Source: Erythroxylum novogranatense
Lineage: Eukaryota > Streptophyta > Magnoliopsida > Malpighiales > Erythroxylaceae
DNA: 64,000 nucleotides
Direction: 5' to 3'
NCBI GenBank assembly: GCA_029891385.1
Contig: CM057225.1
Location: 73,689,387 to 73,753,386, forward strand
Position numbers and translations under genes: made by a program. Within the stretch, counting starts at the first letter, position 1. The number at the start of each line of letters is the position of its first letter. Below, piece after piece: positions 13,688 through 25,003 of the stretch. The notes below the pieces were generated by a model. That model was not told where the DNA came from. It did not search any database and was given only the letters and a program-made list of their open reading frames with translations.

Positions 13688-13810
13688 AAAAGTGTGTCAG
13701 GAGTTTTATGTGATAAAAAGATATCATTCAAGCTCAAAGTTAAATTCTACCGCACAGTGATTAGCTCGGTCATATTGTATAGTCATAAATTAAAAGTGGT
13801 GGAGATAAGA
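13688..13810. other. Short unassigned spacer
   Basis: Sequence between the LTR end and the LINE relic. I see no primer-binding site next to the LTR end, supporting that the LTR is the 3' end of its array. Nothing else is recognised. Confidence 0.5.
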
Positions 13811-14095
13811 ATGCTCCGTTGAATATGCAATTTTATTAAAATAGATAATGTCAGGAATGTAATAGTAAGAGATAAATTAAAGATGACCAATATTAATGAA
13901 AAACTAAGAGAGACCAGGCTTAGATGTTTTAGACATATTAAGAGAAGACATCTAGATATTCCAGTGAGAAGATGTGAGAAAATTATATTAGAGACTATAA
14001 AAAGAATGCGATCAGGAATGATATAACTCTGTTAGAAATTATTGAAAACACAGCCCTCAATAGAAAATTTAGTATACTAGGATGCTGGTGAAGAA
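13811..14095 (+). pseudogene. RTE-clade LINE reverse transcriptase C-terminal relic
   Basis: The plus-strand frame from 13811 reads MLR*ICNFIKID, then KLRETRLRCFRHIKRRHLD and VRRCE. This matches the hallmark C-terminal end of plant RTE-type LINE ORFs (consensus of the type RMLRWMCG, LREARLRWFGHV and PVRRCE, from established knowledge of the family). A frameshift near 14018 moves the tail into DITLLEIIENTALNRK, the family's usual D-L...ALNRxEWR ending. Only the last ~90 codons remain. The expected Trp codon is a TGA stop. Dead fragment; no 5' part is visible. Confidence 0.8.
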
Positions 14096-14840
14096 TCTCG
14101 CATTAAGAGGTTCTTCTCTTTCCTATAAGTCTCTTAAATATTTTCCTTCGAGGCCTATGTCTTGTATTTAATCTAACTTGTATTTAGTCTAAACCTTTAA
14201 TGTGTCTTAGTTATTTAGCTTAAATATTTCTTTAATTGGCTTAAAAATTTTCTTATAATGACTTGTTTATTTTATTTATTTATTTGTCTTCTTTCTTCTC
14301 TCTTGTTTGTGTATTTATTAATATACTTTATCTTTTTTATTTACCTTGTTTTATATTTATTTTATTACTTATTTTATATTTTTATTTGTACGTATATATA
14401 TATATATATATATTATCTTTTATGTTTATGCTTATTTTTATTTTTAATATGTATTTTCTCTAACTTATTTTATTTTATACTTGGATACTAGATATTTTTA
14501 TTTTATTTTATTTTTCATGTTAGCTTATCGAAAATAATTTCTTTAAATGCGTTCTATTGGATCTCTCAAATCATATGTCAACGAGCCTTCTAATAAGGTG
14601 TTATTGTTGTTATTGTTTTATATTATATATTTATTTATTTAGTGTGTATATATATGTGTCTATGGAAAATAATATTTACTTATATAGGCAGGACTTCTAC
14701 AGAAATATTATTGTTGTTATGTTTGTATTAGTACTTATTTTTTATTAAATTTACTTAACAATTTAGAACATAATATATTTGTTATTATTATTTTAGATAT
14801 GTATAACGGACGGGGAGCATTAACTCATATCATATGTCCT
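14096..14840. repeat. T/A-rich low-complexity tract with (TA)n
   Basis: Possible RTE 3' tail followed by long T-rich DNA, with a short (TA)n run at 14392-14412 and GTT/ATT-rich patches near 14600 and 14710. The hydrophobic open frames here come from T-rich composition and are not called as genes. Confidence 0.6.
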
Positions 14841-15091
14841 AAAATTGATATTAAGACGATCAAAATTCAAAACCAAGACGCCAGTGTCACCAACTGTAAA
14901 AGGGGCAAAGGCTAAGGGCATTGAGGACAAACAGCTAGGGCTTGAGCGGCACAAGTTAAATCATATTCCTTCTCTTCACCCCCTTTCCATTTGCAACAAC
15001 GCATTTGGCAACTACATTTGCAGCAAAGCATAACCAGGTCTCTCTGCCTCTCTCTTTTCGCTACGCTCAGTTTTCTCTCCAACTCTCTTCA
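14841..15091 (+). promoter_or_regulatory. Upstream region and pyrimidine-rich 5' leader of the phosphate carrier gene
   Basis: Directly upstream of the carrier ATG. It has CT-rich patches (about 14967-14990 and 15037-15090), a common feature of plant core promoters and 5' leaders. I see no confident TATA box. No upstream in-frame ATG extends the protein: the frame runs to 15005 but without an ATG. The transcription start is not determinable here. Confidence 0.4.
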
Positions 15092-18000
15092 ATGGCTTTC
15101 TCGGAATCTTCTAGTCAGTCTCTAATCCCGAACTTCCTCTACTCTTCTTCCCCTCACAAGTCTCTCTCTCTCTCTAAACTCCTTGACTCCTCATGGGCTT
15201 ATAATTTGCCCTCCGAGTCCACCTCTCTCATGACTAACAGAGACGTCGCCTCCGGTGGTTCCTTCGTCGTCCCCTCTCCCAGCGAGCCTGGTAAGATCGA
15301 GATGTACTCTCCGGCTTTCTACGCTGCTTGTACGGCCGGTGGTATTCTCAGCTGCGGTCTAACTCACATGACGGTTACTCCTCTTGATCTCGTCAAGTGT
15401 AACATGCAGGTGTCGATCTCCGTTTTTTCTTTTTATTTTTCGTCCTTTTTGTCTTTTTCTGTTTCTGTTTCTCCCTTGAAATTAGCTGAGAGAAGATCTG
15501 CGTTTACTATTGATGATCTATGTTAACTGCTGATGTTCGTTGCTTCTTTTGATGTTTTGATCCTTTTTTTTTTAATTCTTTTGTAATCGTTATTTTGTTA
15601 GATATCTAATAATTTAGATTCAGTTTTCAGTAGCTTGATAGGAATTTTGGGTGACGTTTTTTGTTGATTTTGATTGTTTGTTCTTAGCTCTTCATCTTTT
15701 CGTGTATCGTATCAGTCTCTGTAATGACGTTGCATTTCTTCCTACAATTGGTTGTTTGTGATTATACCGTTCTTCCCTTCCAGGTTTTGATGATTTTTTC
15801 AATCTCTGTGCACATTTATTAATTTATCTACTTAACTATGTTGTTTGTTCTTAGCTCTTGATCTTTTCCTGTATCGTATCAGTCTCTGTAATGACGTTGC
15901 ATTTCTTCCTACAATTGGTTATTTGTGATTATACCGTTCTTCCCTTCCAGGTTTTGATGATTTTTTCAATCTCTGTGCACATTTATTAATTTATGTACTT
16001 ATTCTAACTATGTTTGTTAAAGTGACCGTTTTCACCACAATAGCTTAAGCTGTTGTGTGAGGCCAACTCAATTGATTTTTATATATTCTCTAACACACCC
16101 CATCAAGTGAAAGCCCTTTGAGCTTGAAACTTGCACAGACCTACTTTACCTTGTGTTTAATTTACTTAGAATAGGTGGGTGGTAGGATTCGAACTCATGA
16201 TTATTTGGTAATAGAGGCTCTGATACCATATTAAAGTGACCGTTTCGCCACAATAGCTTAACCTGTTGTGTGAGGCCAACTCAATTGGTTTTTATATATT
16301 CTCTAACAATGTTGAAGTCCGTGCTCAATTTTGTATTAGCCTGCTCGCGGTTTCTTCGAGATGCCCAATTATGTTTACCAGCTTTACCACTCTTGACCCC
16401 GGTGGATTTCTTTGAACAGAGAGCTGCTTATTACGTTAAGTTTATACATGCGCGCACGCGCGCACCCACACACACACTCATATTTGTGTGTAATTGTTTT
16501 GTTTTAGAGGATTTTGAGCATAGCTATGATTACTTATCAGATGCAAAGGTTCCTGTTAGTATAAATTTTTTAGTCTCGGGGAGAGATTATGTTGTAAACT
16601 AAGACTGCAATTCATTTTTCAGATTGACCCTGCAAAGTATAAAAGCATTTCATCTGGATTTGGAGTTCTGCTAAAAGAGCAGGGGCTTAGGGGCTTCTTT
16701 AGGGGCTGGGTGCCTACCCTTCTCGGTTATAGTGCTCAGGGTGCCTGCAAATTTGGATTCTACGAGTTCTTCAAGAAGTATTACTCTGACATCGCTGGGC
16801 CAGAATATGCTGCCAAGTACAAGACGTTGATTTACCTTGCTGGCTCTGCATCTGCTGAGGTGATTGCAGATATTGCACTTTGCCCCTTTGAAGCGGTTAA
16901 GGTCCGTGTGCAAACTCAGCCCGGTTTTGCGAGGGGTCTATCTGATGGGCTCCCCAAGTTTATCAAATCTGAAGGTGCTTTAGGGTATGGATATCAAATT
17001 ATTTATTGCTTTCTCTGACTAATTTTTCTTCAAGCTGCATCGTCAATTATTTTATGCTTAACTTGCATTGTTTTTCTAGGTTGTACAAGGGGATTGTTCC
17101 TTTGTGGGGACGTCAAATTCCTTGTAAGTTGATCATTTCTTCTACTTTGTATTTGTTATTGGATTCTGGTGTTAGCTTGCTTTTTCTTTCCTGCATTGGT
17201 TGCTTAACTAATTTTTCCTATATTGACAAAATTCTGTTGACTATAATATCTTTCTCCCTTCATTATAAATCCATTATATTTCCTGTTAACATTTTGCCCT
17301 TATGCGCCCATTTTCAGCTCAGTGCATAGCAAACATCATTCCCACTTTTTGCTTCCCAGAAGTATGAACTTTTTGTGGGTCTTTCTTTCTTATTTTATTC
17401 ATTTTTCTGGGAGGGTGTGGTTAGAAGTCGTGTTAATATGTGGTCGACAATACATGTGCTCCTTTGGATATGTTCTTGTGAGTATTAATGCATGCCAATC
17501 TAACTGATATCTTGATCTCTATCCCAAAGTTTGGTTTTTGATTGACACCATTGGAATGGCTGTTGAGCATTTTCTTATGAATTAATATTTCTGTAGATAC
17601 TATGATGAAATTTGCATCTTTTGAGACCATCGTGGAGCTGATCTACAAACATGCCATCCCTACACCAAAAGATCAGTGTAGCAAGTCCCTGCAGCTTGGT
17701 GTGAGCTTTGCAGGTGGTTACGTTGCTGGAGTTTTCTGTGCGATTGTGTCCCATCCTGCTGATAATCTTGTCTCCTTCCTCAACAATGCTAAAGGAGCTA
17801 CTGTTGGTGATGTGAGTGTTTTCTTAGCATCTGTATAGGAGATTCTTGCCTAAATTTTTTGTTATAATTGTATTGGTTGTGCAGGCTGTGAAGAAGATGG
17901 GCTTGTTGGGTCTCTTCACCCGAGGACTTCCTCTACGTATTGTCATGATTGGTACTCTTACTGGAGCCCAGTGGGGTATTTATGATGCATTTAAAGTCTT

Positions 18001-18149
18001 TGTCGGACTGTGAGTACACTTTTGCTTGTCTACTTCATTCTGACATCTTTTTGTGCATGCTTGATGAAGTTGAAGTTAATTGACTTTTCAGGCCAACCAC
18101 TGGTGGCGTTACTCCCGCACCTGCTGCTGCTGAGCTTGCAAAAGTGTAA
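15092..18149 (+). CDS. MPT3: Mitochondrial phosphate carrier protein (PHT3/MPT3 type), six exons
   Basis: Inner-membrane carrier importing phosphate with protons into the matrix for ATP synthesis. Exons by GT-AG rule and frame: 15092-15409, 16623-16984, 17080-17123, 17597-17811, 17885-18009, 18092-18149, summing to 1122 nt (373 aa plus stop), the family's usual size. A Ser-rich N-terminal extension of ~65 residues looks like a mitochondrial targeting region. Three mitochondrial-carrier repeats are visible with signatures [22 protein letters not shown] and [13 protein letters not shown]; the third lacks the usual basic residue, as is normal in phosphate carriers. Other family blocks: [49 protein letters not shown]. 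The start is the first ATG in the long frame, in a normal context (CTTCAATGGC). Intron 1 (1213 bp) carries a tandem duplication and a TRIM. No coding lesion seen. Paralogue assignment within PHT3 is from remembered similarity. Confidence 0.95.
15674..16012. repeat. 167-bp tandem duplication in intron 1
   Basis: 15674-15840 and 15841-16012 are near-identical direct copies (TTGTTTGTTCTTAGCTCTT ... AATTTAT). Each contains a pyrimidine-rich stretch ending TTCCCTTCCAG followed by GTTTTGATG, which resembles a 3' splice site. Confidence 0.9.
16015..16308 (-). mobile_element. TRIM retrotransposon (294 bp) in intron 1
   Basis: Two ~80-bp terminal repeats (16015-16095, 16229-16308) flank a short non-coding centre. 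On the minus strand the element starts TGTTAGAGAATATATAAAAA, and the base after its first repeat opens the primer-binding site TGGTATCAGAGC (complement of 16217-16228), which matches initiator tRNA-Met. A purine-rich GATGGGGTG precedes the second repeat. A perfect 5-bp target duplication ATGTT lies at 16010-16014 and 16309-16313. This is a terminal-repeat retrotransposon in miniature, which needs enzymes from other elements. It lies antisense to the host gene inside an intron, so it should not alter the protein. Confidence 0.92.
16449..16480. repeat. GC/AC dinucleotide microsatellite in intron 1
   Basis: Alternating purine-pyrimidine run (GCGCGCAC then CACACACAC), a potential Z-DNA-forming tract, about 140 bp upstream of exon 2. 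Confidence 0.7.
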
Positions 18150-18973
18150 GTTTTTAGAAGGATTAGCGGATATCTTTTTGGGAAAATAAACATAGGATGA
18201 AGTTGCTATAGCTACTCTGAAGCTATTCAGAGATCATTCTTTTAAATCCAGAAGTTATGCCAAATTTTTTGTCATCGACTGATTTTGTTGTGAGGCGGAA
18301 CGGATTTGTTCTCATCCTCCCATTATTATAAACTTTTTGCTGGTTCCGTCATGAAGTTTCAATTAGAATCATAGCTTCCCATGTCAGATTCAATCAAAAA
18401 GAATAATGGGCATACATGGGGATACATTTTGCTCTGTCCAAGATCTCCGGAGATATTATTTTATACAAATTTTATTAATATGTGCATACATGGTGTTAAT
18501 CCCTGTTATAAGCTGATATTGCTGGGATGCGGCTTTTGTACTGCATCATACATATTTGGTTTGCAAGTTTTGGTCTTTTTCTGTGCTTTAGTGGCCATTT
18601 TAGTCTACTTATGTTCAGTTGCATTTGCCTGGGGTTTTGTTTTTGCCTCGACTTGCCATAGTTAGTCATCAATCAAAAGCCATGGTATGGCTTGTTTTTG
18701 CCTTGACTTGTCAGAGTGAGTGATCAATCAAAAGCCATGGTATGGTTTTGTTTTTGCCTTGACTTGCCAGAGTGAGTGATCAATCTAGAGCCGCAGCGTT
18801 TGGCTAATTACGGCCGGTGAGCTGGGGACTGTTGTAAGGGGATGAAATAGTTATTAGCTGTGTGCCGATCTTGTGCCAGAGTATCTGCTCTATGCATTTT
18901 TATGTGTGCCCTTTAATTGTGTAGACCAGATGTGTTGACAAAGAGCATCTGTTACTGAGTTGTAAGAATGACA
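18150..18973 (+). other. 3' UTR and downstream region of the phosphate carrier gene
   Basis: Follows the stop TAA at 18147-18149. The stop overlaps GTGTAAGT, so a 3'-UTR intron is possible but unproven. It contains three ~55-bp repeats at 18635-18795. The downstream limit is the poly(T) end of a minus-strand LINE at 18974. I cannot place the polyadenylation site. Confidence 0.45.
18635..18795. repeat. Three tandem ~55-bp repeats
   Basis: Units start at 18635, 18691 and 18746. Each holds TTGTTTTTGCCT(T/C)GACTTG and GATCAATC or ATCAATC; the first two also share AAAGCCATGGTATGG. The third diverges at its end. Confidence 0.85.
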
Positions 18974-18982
18974 TTTTTTTTT

Positions 18983-19345
18983 GGGGTAAATAACGGGGCC
19001 CAAGTCCAATGAAAAACTACAGATGAGCTACATGGGGTAGGGAGACTTCTGCTGCATCTGCAAACAGTAAGGGAGAAATTCCATCGACGATTTCGTGAAA
19101 CTAGTGAGTTCCTAATGGCAGTCGATAGCTATAATTTGCTAACCAATTTGCACAACGTTTCCTTCTCGATAGACATGATATACTCTCACCTCCCATTTTT
19201 TGGAAAGCAATTCGTTGATAGTTGGTACCAAATTATTAACAACCGAGCTTTGCTCACTCGAAACAGTGGACACCACTAAGGCAGAGTTTACAGGCAGATC
19301 CACCCTAGAGTAACCATGAAATCAAGCGAGAGTCATCCATGATAA
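18983..19345 (-). pseudogene. L1 RNase H domain relic
   Basis: The minus strand reads a decayed plant L1 RNase H end: SVVNNLVPTINELLSKK, then WEVRVYHVYREGNVV, matching the family's W.V.I.H..REGN signature, then after a frameshift NWLANYSYRLPLG and a DAAEVSLPHVAHL tail. The start of the domain is lost or too diverged beyond ~19345. Stops and frameshifts show it is dead. Confidence 0.7.
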
Positions 19346-19385
19346 ACTGCCCATAACTGACTTGTTCATTTCGGATATTTCTGTT

Positions 19386-19494
19386 CACTCAAAGCTGCGC
19401 GATGGTTACGTCAAATTATTAGTTAAGCAAACACCTTGTCACTCGTAAAAGTTGCGCGATGGTTGCATCAAACTATTAGTTGAGCAAACACCAT
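19386..19494. repeat. ~54-bp tandem duplication inside the LINE 3' part
   Basis: Two copies share the TGCGCGATGGTT core and the end of the unit, AGCAAACACC, with several substitutions. They lie at 19386-19439 and 19440-19494. Confidence 0.75.
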
Positions 19495-19974
19495 GGTTTA
19501 AACGTGCATGTCATCGTATGTAGTGCGTTAACATGTGAAGTAATGCTTATGCAAAAGGTTTTTTTTAACTAAATTTGAAAAAAATTTAGAAAACTATATT
19601 TAAAATAGAAACGGAAAAGCCCATCATAAACCAGTAAACTTTATCAAACGTATTTTTACTTTTCAAAAACTTCTCTCTTCAAAATTAAGATTTATTGTAA
19701 AGGTGATCTAAATTTTAACTTTTTTGAATTAAATTTAAAAAAAACTTTTTAAAAAAAAGAAGAATAGATTGAATGAATAAAGAAACAAAAATAAAAGAGT
19801 TCAAGGAATCGGCCAAAGAATCAATGCAAGAAAGCTATCTACTCAAATAGGAAAAAAAAATTGCAGTAGGAAACAAACACAAAAGCCTCAGAGCTTCAAC
19901 AATGGTTGGAGGTAAACAAAAAGAGATGTTGCCTTTTCCACCTTACTCAAATATCATGAAAACGGAAGGGAACC
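19495..19974. other. A/T-rich unassigned stretch inside the LINE span
   Basis: A/T-rich sequence with A and T runs between the RNase H relic and the zf-RVT domain. It may be decayed LINE or a small insertion. No gene, terminal repeats or tail recognised. Confidence 0.4.
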
Positions 19975-20040
19975 TTAAATGCGTAGAGAAGAGCAAAGAG
20001 ATGAGCTGCATCGTTGTTGAAGTTTTTTGGTAATAACGAT

Positions 20041-21076
20041 CTCCCTTATGTCCTTGAAAATCTGGGAAATCAACGACTCTTTGGTTGATTTTGGGAAATC
20101 AACGACTCTTTGGTTGATGATTGATCCCTGAAACGTCGATGGTTGCGTTTGTGCCATAACCTATAAATACAAACTCCCAGTATGATGAGATGGATGGGCA
20201 AGTGTACAGAAATACTATTAGTGATTTTCAAAATGGTTGTCCCTGGTTGCGTCCAATAACAAGAAGCAGTGACATAATTCCATATGGCCTTGCTGTAGGG
20301 GCATTCAAAAAATAGATGGTTGCAAGTTTCTCTCTGAATTAAACACATAGGGCAGTAGGAATTCAGTTGGATGTAAGAGAGTTGGTCCGCTGTAGACAAC
20401 TTGTTCTGGATAGCTAACCAGAAAATGAATGAAAGTTTCGGCAATAGATGCTTGTTCCATACCTTAAGGGTCCAAGGAACTAGAGAGCGATGATTGCAGA
20501 CAAAATCACGAATATATCTGTTTGTGAGTTGCGCAAAGGGAATACCTTTCCAGAAAAATATGTCCGGCTCCTGAGGGTAGGGAGGATAATTGGGCTTAAA
20601 CTGGATTAGGCTTCTAGGAAAACTCCATTCGCAGCCAGCGATGAAGGTACTCATCCGAGTTTTTAAAGGAAAGGAAGTAGTAGCTCGTGGAAAAAATCCC
20701 CCATTAATCAGAGGTCCCCTAGTGGACCAATTGTCAAACCATAAGGAGGCGAGGCGACCATCCTTAATCACACATGAGCTTTCCGGATGAACCGAATCCC
20801 TCAATTTCAACAATTGAGTTAGAAAAAAGGAGTGGGAACTAGATGGCTTGACAACCCATAGACTATGCCCCTTAAGGAAATAAACATGAAACCATTTAAT
20901 CCATAAACTCTTCTTGTCATCCAGTATCCACCATAATCGTTTGAGAATGAGAGACTGATTAGCAGCTTTAATGGAAAGAAGGTTGAGGCCACCTTCTTGT
21001 TTTGGAAAGCAGATATCAGCCCATTTAACCTTGGCGACACCCGGACGCCCATTTGGGTGACTCCAAAGAAAAGATT
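20041..21076 (-). pseudogene. L1 RT C-terminal and zf-RVT zinc-binding domain
   Basis: The minus-strand frame from ~21076 starts QSFLWSHPNG, the usual post-RT block of plant L1 (FLW-G), then GVAKVKWADICFPKQEGGL, and later the zf-RVT domain: WNKHLLPKLSFIFWLAIQNK and YCPMCLIQRETCNHLFFECP, with C-x2-C and H-x4-C zinc ligands, ending LWHKRNHRRF. It continues the RT cut at 25004, showing that the LTR at 21082-24998 is an insertion. A 29-bp direct duplication at 20063-20118 disrupts the frame after the domain. Confidence 0.88.
20063..20118. repeat. Tandem 29-bp duplication within LINE coding sequence
   Basis: TGGGAAATCAACGACTCTTT plus GGTTGAT occurs at 20063-20089 and again at 20092-20118, duplicating about nine codons. 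Confidence 0.9.
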
Positions 21077-21081
21077 GAAGA

Positions 21082-24000
21082 TGCAACATCCCACCCCGAT
21101 GGGAAGGGTAGAATGGTAATTTGGCAAAGGATTAAAAGGGTTTAGGATTTATATTGCAATATTCATGCACACCTGATTCATGAATAGTGAAATTGCACAT
21201 GAAAATAATTCTACATGCATTCATGACATTTCCCGATAGTTGTGCCTAAATGGGATTTTATTTTGGAAAATGTGGTTTATGGGCTTGAAAATTTAATTAG
21301 AGTGGATTGTTATGTGTTCTATATATTTTTGGAAAATTTTAAGAATTTTTCTGCAATTTTTCGGGAAAATTTTTCGGAAAGAAAAAAATCGCCACGCGGT
21401 GTACCGATTGGTTTCCGATACTGGAAATTTTTGTCTAATGATACTGAAATATTGGATAAATAATTTTGGAATTGTAATTAGAGTCATTGGATGGATTAAT
21501 TAGAGCCATTGGATGAAATTTTGTCTTTTTCTTATGTAATTGCCAAGTGTCCTATGACACATCTTACATTTATTTAATGTTTGTGTTTCACCATTCCTCC
21601 ACGACACTTGCAAATTCAAAGGCCAAAATGAGTTTGTCTTCATGCTCTCTCTCTCTCCTTATTCTCGTAGCTTCCTCCTTTGCAACTTTGATATTTTTGT
21701 TCATCTTTCCTACTTCCTTCTACATTATTTTCCTATCTTTTAGTTCACCTAAAGAGCTTGACATAAACCTCACCCCTTTTGAGAAGGTGATGATCGTGTG
21801 GTGAAGTGTAGAAAAGGGGGTTGGTGAGTTAGTTGGAAGATTGAGAAGAATTGAAGCTTGATTAGGTAAGATTATGTGTAAAGTTTTGATTGTTTATTTA
21901 ATGCATTCTTTGTGTTGTTTATACACAAAATTGGATGAGAATTTGTTGTTGTATGTAGCTATGTAATTTGGTTGTTTAATTGATGAATGATTGATGATTG
22001 ATTGAGGATAAGTGGTATAGCATGTGTAGTAGGTAAAATTAAGTGTTTTGGATGGATTTTGATGAGGTTGGATGGGTGCTTTGTAATGAAAGAAAGTTGT
22101 GTGGGTGTGCTGAAATTTGTGGACTTATGTCCAAGGATAGGATGTGAATGAATAATAGTGGATATGTTTAGTGAGGTGAATGAGAAGTGGTATAGAAATG
22201 ATATTGGAAGTGATAGGATATAGGTTTAGTATAAAAGCTGGAAAATTTAAGTTGATCATGTTTCAATGTTTTTGCCATAACTAGTTGTGTGGTTAAGCAA
22301 TTGAGGTGAGGTTTGTCTTAAATTAAAATTGAGACATTTGGCTACAATTTTTGTGAAGGAAGTGCAGGCCAATTTTGATTAGAAGAGTGTTGAATCTTGC
22401 TTTGAAAGTGAAGTTTAGGTGCAGGATGAACAGTACCCGAGTTTGATGACTTCAAACTGTGATGCATTTTTCTAGATTGATTTAGGAGGAATTGGTGAAA
22501 TTGGTCTTAATGAAAGTTGAAGCCTATCTTGTTAGCTTTCCATTTCCATTGATTTTGCAATTTTTCGATGTGTATGTTGGGAGTTATGGATTGTTGACTA
22601 TTGACTGGTTATGTGCATTTTGGTGAAACCTAGCCATAAGTGTAGGTTTTGTGAGTATTGTGATTGGAAGCAAATTTAGAGATTTCTGTGATTTGAATTG
22701 GCTCAAGTGATCTTCTGGACAGTTGTAGAGGAAGCAATTATATTGAAAATGAGATAAACTATACTATTTTTGGACATCATAATTGGGAGTTATGAATTTT
22801 CAAAGATTGGACTTAAGTTAGGTTATTGACTAGTGATCAGGGCAGCCACTTGCATGATAGTTTTGAGTTTGTTAGAGATGGAATTGGCTATTAAGCCCTT
22901 CATGAGAAGTGTATTATTCTGTTTGATCTTTTCATAGGTATAAAGTATGAAATTTTTTTGACATTTGTGCAAGAAGTTATGCTTTTTAGAAAATTATTGT
23001 TCAGTTCAGGTGGTTTCAATGGGCAGAATCATTCATTGAATTGTTTAACCTACTTAGCAATTTAATTTGATTTCATGTTGTTCATAAAAGTTGTAGGTCA
23101 CATTCTGATATTTCATTTAGCATAAATCTTGTAATTTTTAGCAAAGGGAATGAGTTTATGGATTTTATAAAATGTTGCACTGTTTTAACAAAGTATTGCA
23201 CTGTTTTGAGAGGCATTGTGAATGCAGTAACTTTGAGTGTATTTTTGACACCCTTAGAGGTGAAATTAGTTTTTGTGTCCTTCATGAAACTTGTAGAGCT
23301 CTCTTTTTTTTTTCTCTATAAAATAGATACCAAGTTTGTCCAATTTGAAGTTTGGAGTAGGGAGTTATGCCCTGTGGAAGTTGGGATGTCGGGGGACGTT
23401 TGTTCCAGATCTGCCATTGTAATAGCGTAAGTCGACTTGCATCCTCAGACAAGTCGACTAGGACATACACAGTAGCATAAGTCAACTAGGATTCTCAGGC
23501 AAGTCGACTAGGATCATAGATTTTTCCTTCTTTTGCTTATAACTTTTCCGTCCGATATCCGATTGACCTGATTATTGAGGCATTGGATTCGTGAAATATT
23601 TAATTTTATTTTATGAGAAATTGGAAATTTTTGGAAGAAAAATTGACGTGGGTCCGGGTAATGGTTCTTTGGTCACTGTTTTATTTATTTTTGGACCTAT
23701 AGAGGCCCGAATTGAGTAATTTCGGTGCCGTTAGATTTCTAATTTTTAGATGAAATGTTTGTGATGAAAATTTTGGATTAAGGCCAAGAATATCATGAAC
23801 ATGCATTGTACACTATTTAATTGTTACATGTGCATCATTAACTAGTTCTGATTGGACAATTAGTAATGGTTATATTCTCTGATTATTATAGAGGTACATT
23901 TGGAGCGTCGACCGATCGACGGTGCAGAGACTTCTCGGCAATAGCTCGGAAGTTATAGGTGAGTAACCTAGATGGTTCTTTCAATTATTATATATCTAAT

Positions 24001-24998
24001 GTGGGGAATAATGGTGAGATTAGTGATTGTGTTTGTTTATGACTGGGTTTCGGACACGAATGGTCCGATGAATTGGGAGATTTGAGATAGAAGTGTCCTT
24101 TATGTGCTAATTGTCAAATTGCTTGCTATTACTGTACTTCATTGCGTTGCCTCTACTGTGACAGACTGTTTTATATTGACTGTGATATATTGGGCATATT
24201 GCATTTCATACACAAATACATGAACGGATAACAATAGTTGTGACCAGAGTCGCCACTGATACTGAAAAAGAGCCTCGAGCTTGAAGGGAGATAGTGCATA
24301 CCTAGAGGGCTCTCCTACTTCCTAGACGCGTCTACTGTCTACTGTTTACTATTTAAGCGCTCGGTCACAATACTATAATAAAATGAGAAAGTGTCACATA
24401 TGCATTGCATACATATTTTGATTTAATACAGTAAATGGGAAAAAGGCAAGAGTGCATTATACCATTGTGATTTGCTTCTTTTGAACGTGTTATTGTATAT
24501 ACTCTGTAATTTGCTTGAGTGATGCATGAATTGGGTGAACCATCGATGATGGTTCCTCACTGAGTTCGCAAAACTCACCCAAAATTTGTAATTATTTTTC
24601 AGGTCTTGAAGAGTACTCCGTTAAATACGGGAGTATGCCTACTGCATGCCAGGGAAAGATAGGGGTCGGGATTAGTTCGTGTCTGCATTAGTGTCTCATA
24701 AAATTGTATCCCGCAATCTCTGTAAAATAATGCTTTGTATTTACAGTGGGCCCAATTTGGTTGTGGATTTGTGTACATTAAATGGCTACGTTAAATTATT
24801 ATTAAATGTTTGTAATGACTAAAAATGTTTACAAATTAATGTGGGCTCAAATTGTCTACTATTTTTTGAGCGTATGAATGTCTTAAAAAAATTATACTGA
24901 GTTTCGTCTGAGTGATGTAGCACGCCACCCTCGCGGAGCACGGACTCGGATGTCACCATCGATGTCGGGTCCGGGTCACGCGGGAGAGGGGTGTTACA
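21082..24998 (+). mobile_element. Solo giant LTR (3917 bp) inserted in the L1
   Basis: Starts TGCAACATCCCACCCC and ends GAGAGGGGTGTTACA, with a perfect 5-bp target duplication GAAGA at 21077-21081 and 24999-25003. The L1 reading resumes on both sides. No PBS, polypurine tract or pol coding is seen inside, so it is a solo LTR left by recombination between two LTRs. Its last ~400 bp match the end of the LTR at 50397-57743 (CCATCGATGATGG, CACCCTCGCGG), so the two families are related. The position of those ends and the motifs indicate plus orientation. A palindrome-word block lies at 23425-23512. Confidence 0.92.
23425..23512. repeat. Paired GTCGAC palindrome-word block in the solo LTR
   Basis: AAGTCGACTT (23429), AAGTCGACTA (23451), AAGTCAACTA (23479) and AAGTCGACTA (23501): spacings 22, 28 and 22 bp. 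The block lies ~25 bp upstream of the conserved segment ATAACTTTTCCGTCCGATAT (from 23540). Confidence 0.85.
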
Positions 24999-25003
24999 GA
25001 AGA

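Noticed and set aside
14258..14491. Small hydrophobic protein in the T-rich tract
   Set aside because: Composition-driven run of Leu/Phe/Tyr/Ile codons in low-complexity DNA, with no promoter or similarity.
14845..15033. Open frame upstream of the carrier ATG
   Set aside because: Lies in the leader, lacks an ATG at its start and has no recognisable domain; it is overlapped by the gene's 5' region.
18381..18665. 94-codon open frame downstream of the carrier gene
   Set aside because: Hydrophobic and without recognisable similarity; it lies in the probable 3' UTR or its intron.
21547..21804. 85-codon frame with a signal-peptide-like start
   Set aside because: Lies inside the solo LTR and has no related protein known to me; Leu/Ser/Phe-rich by composition.
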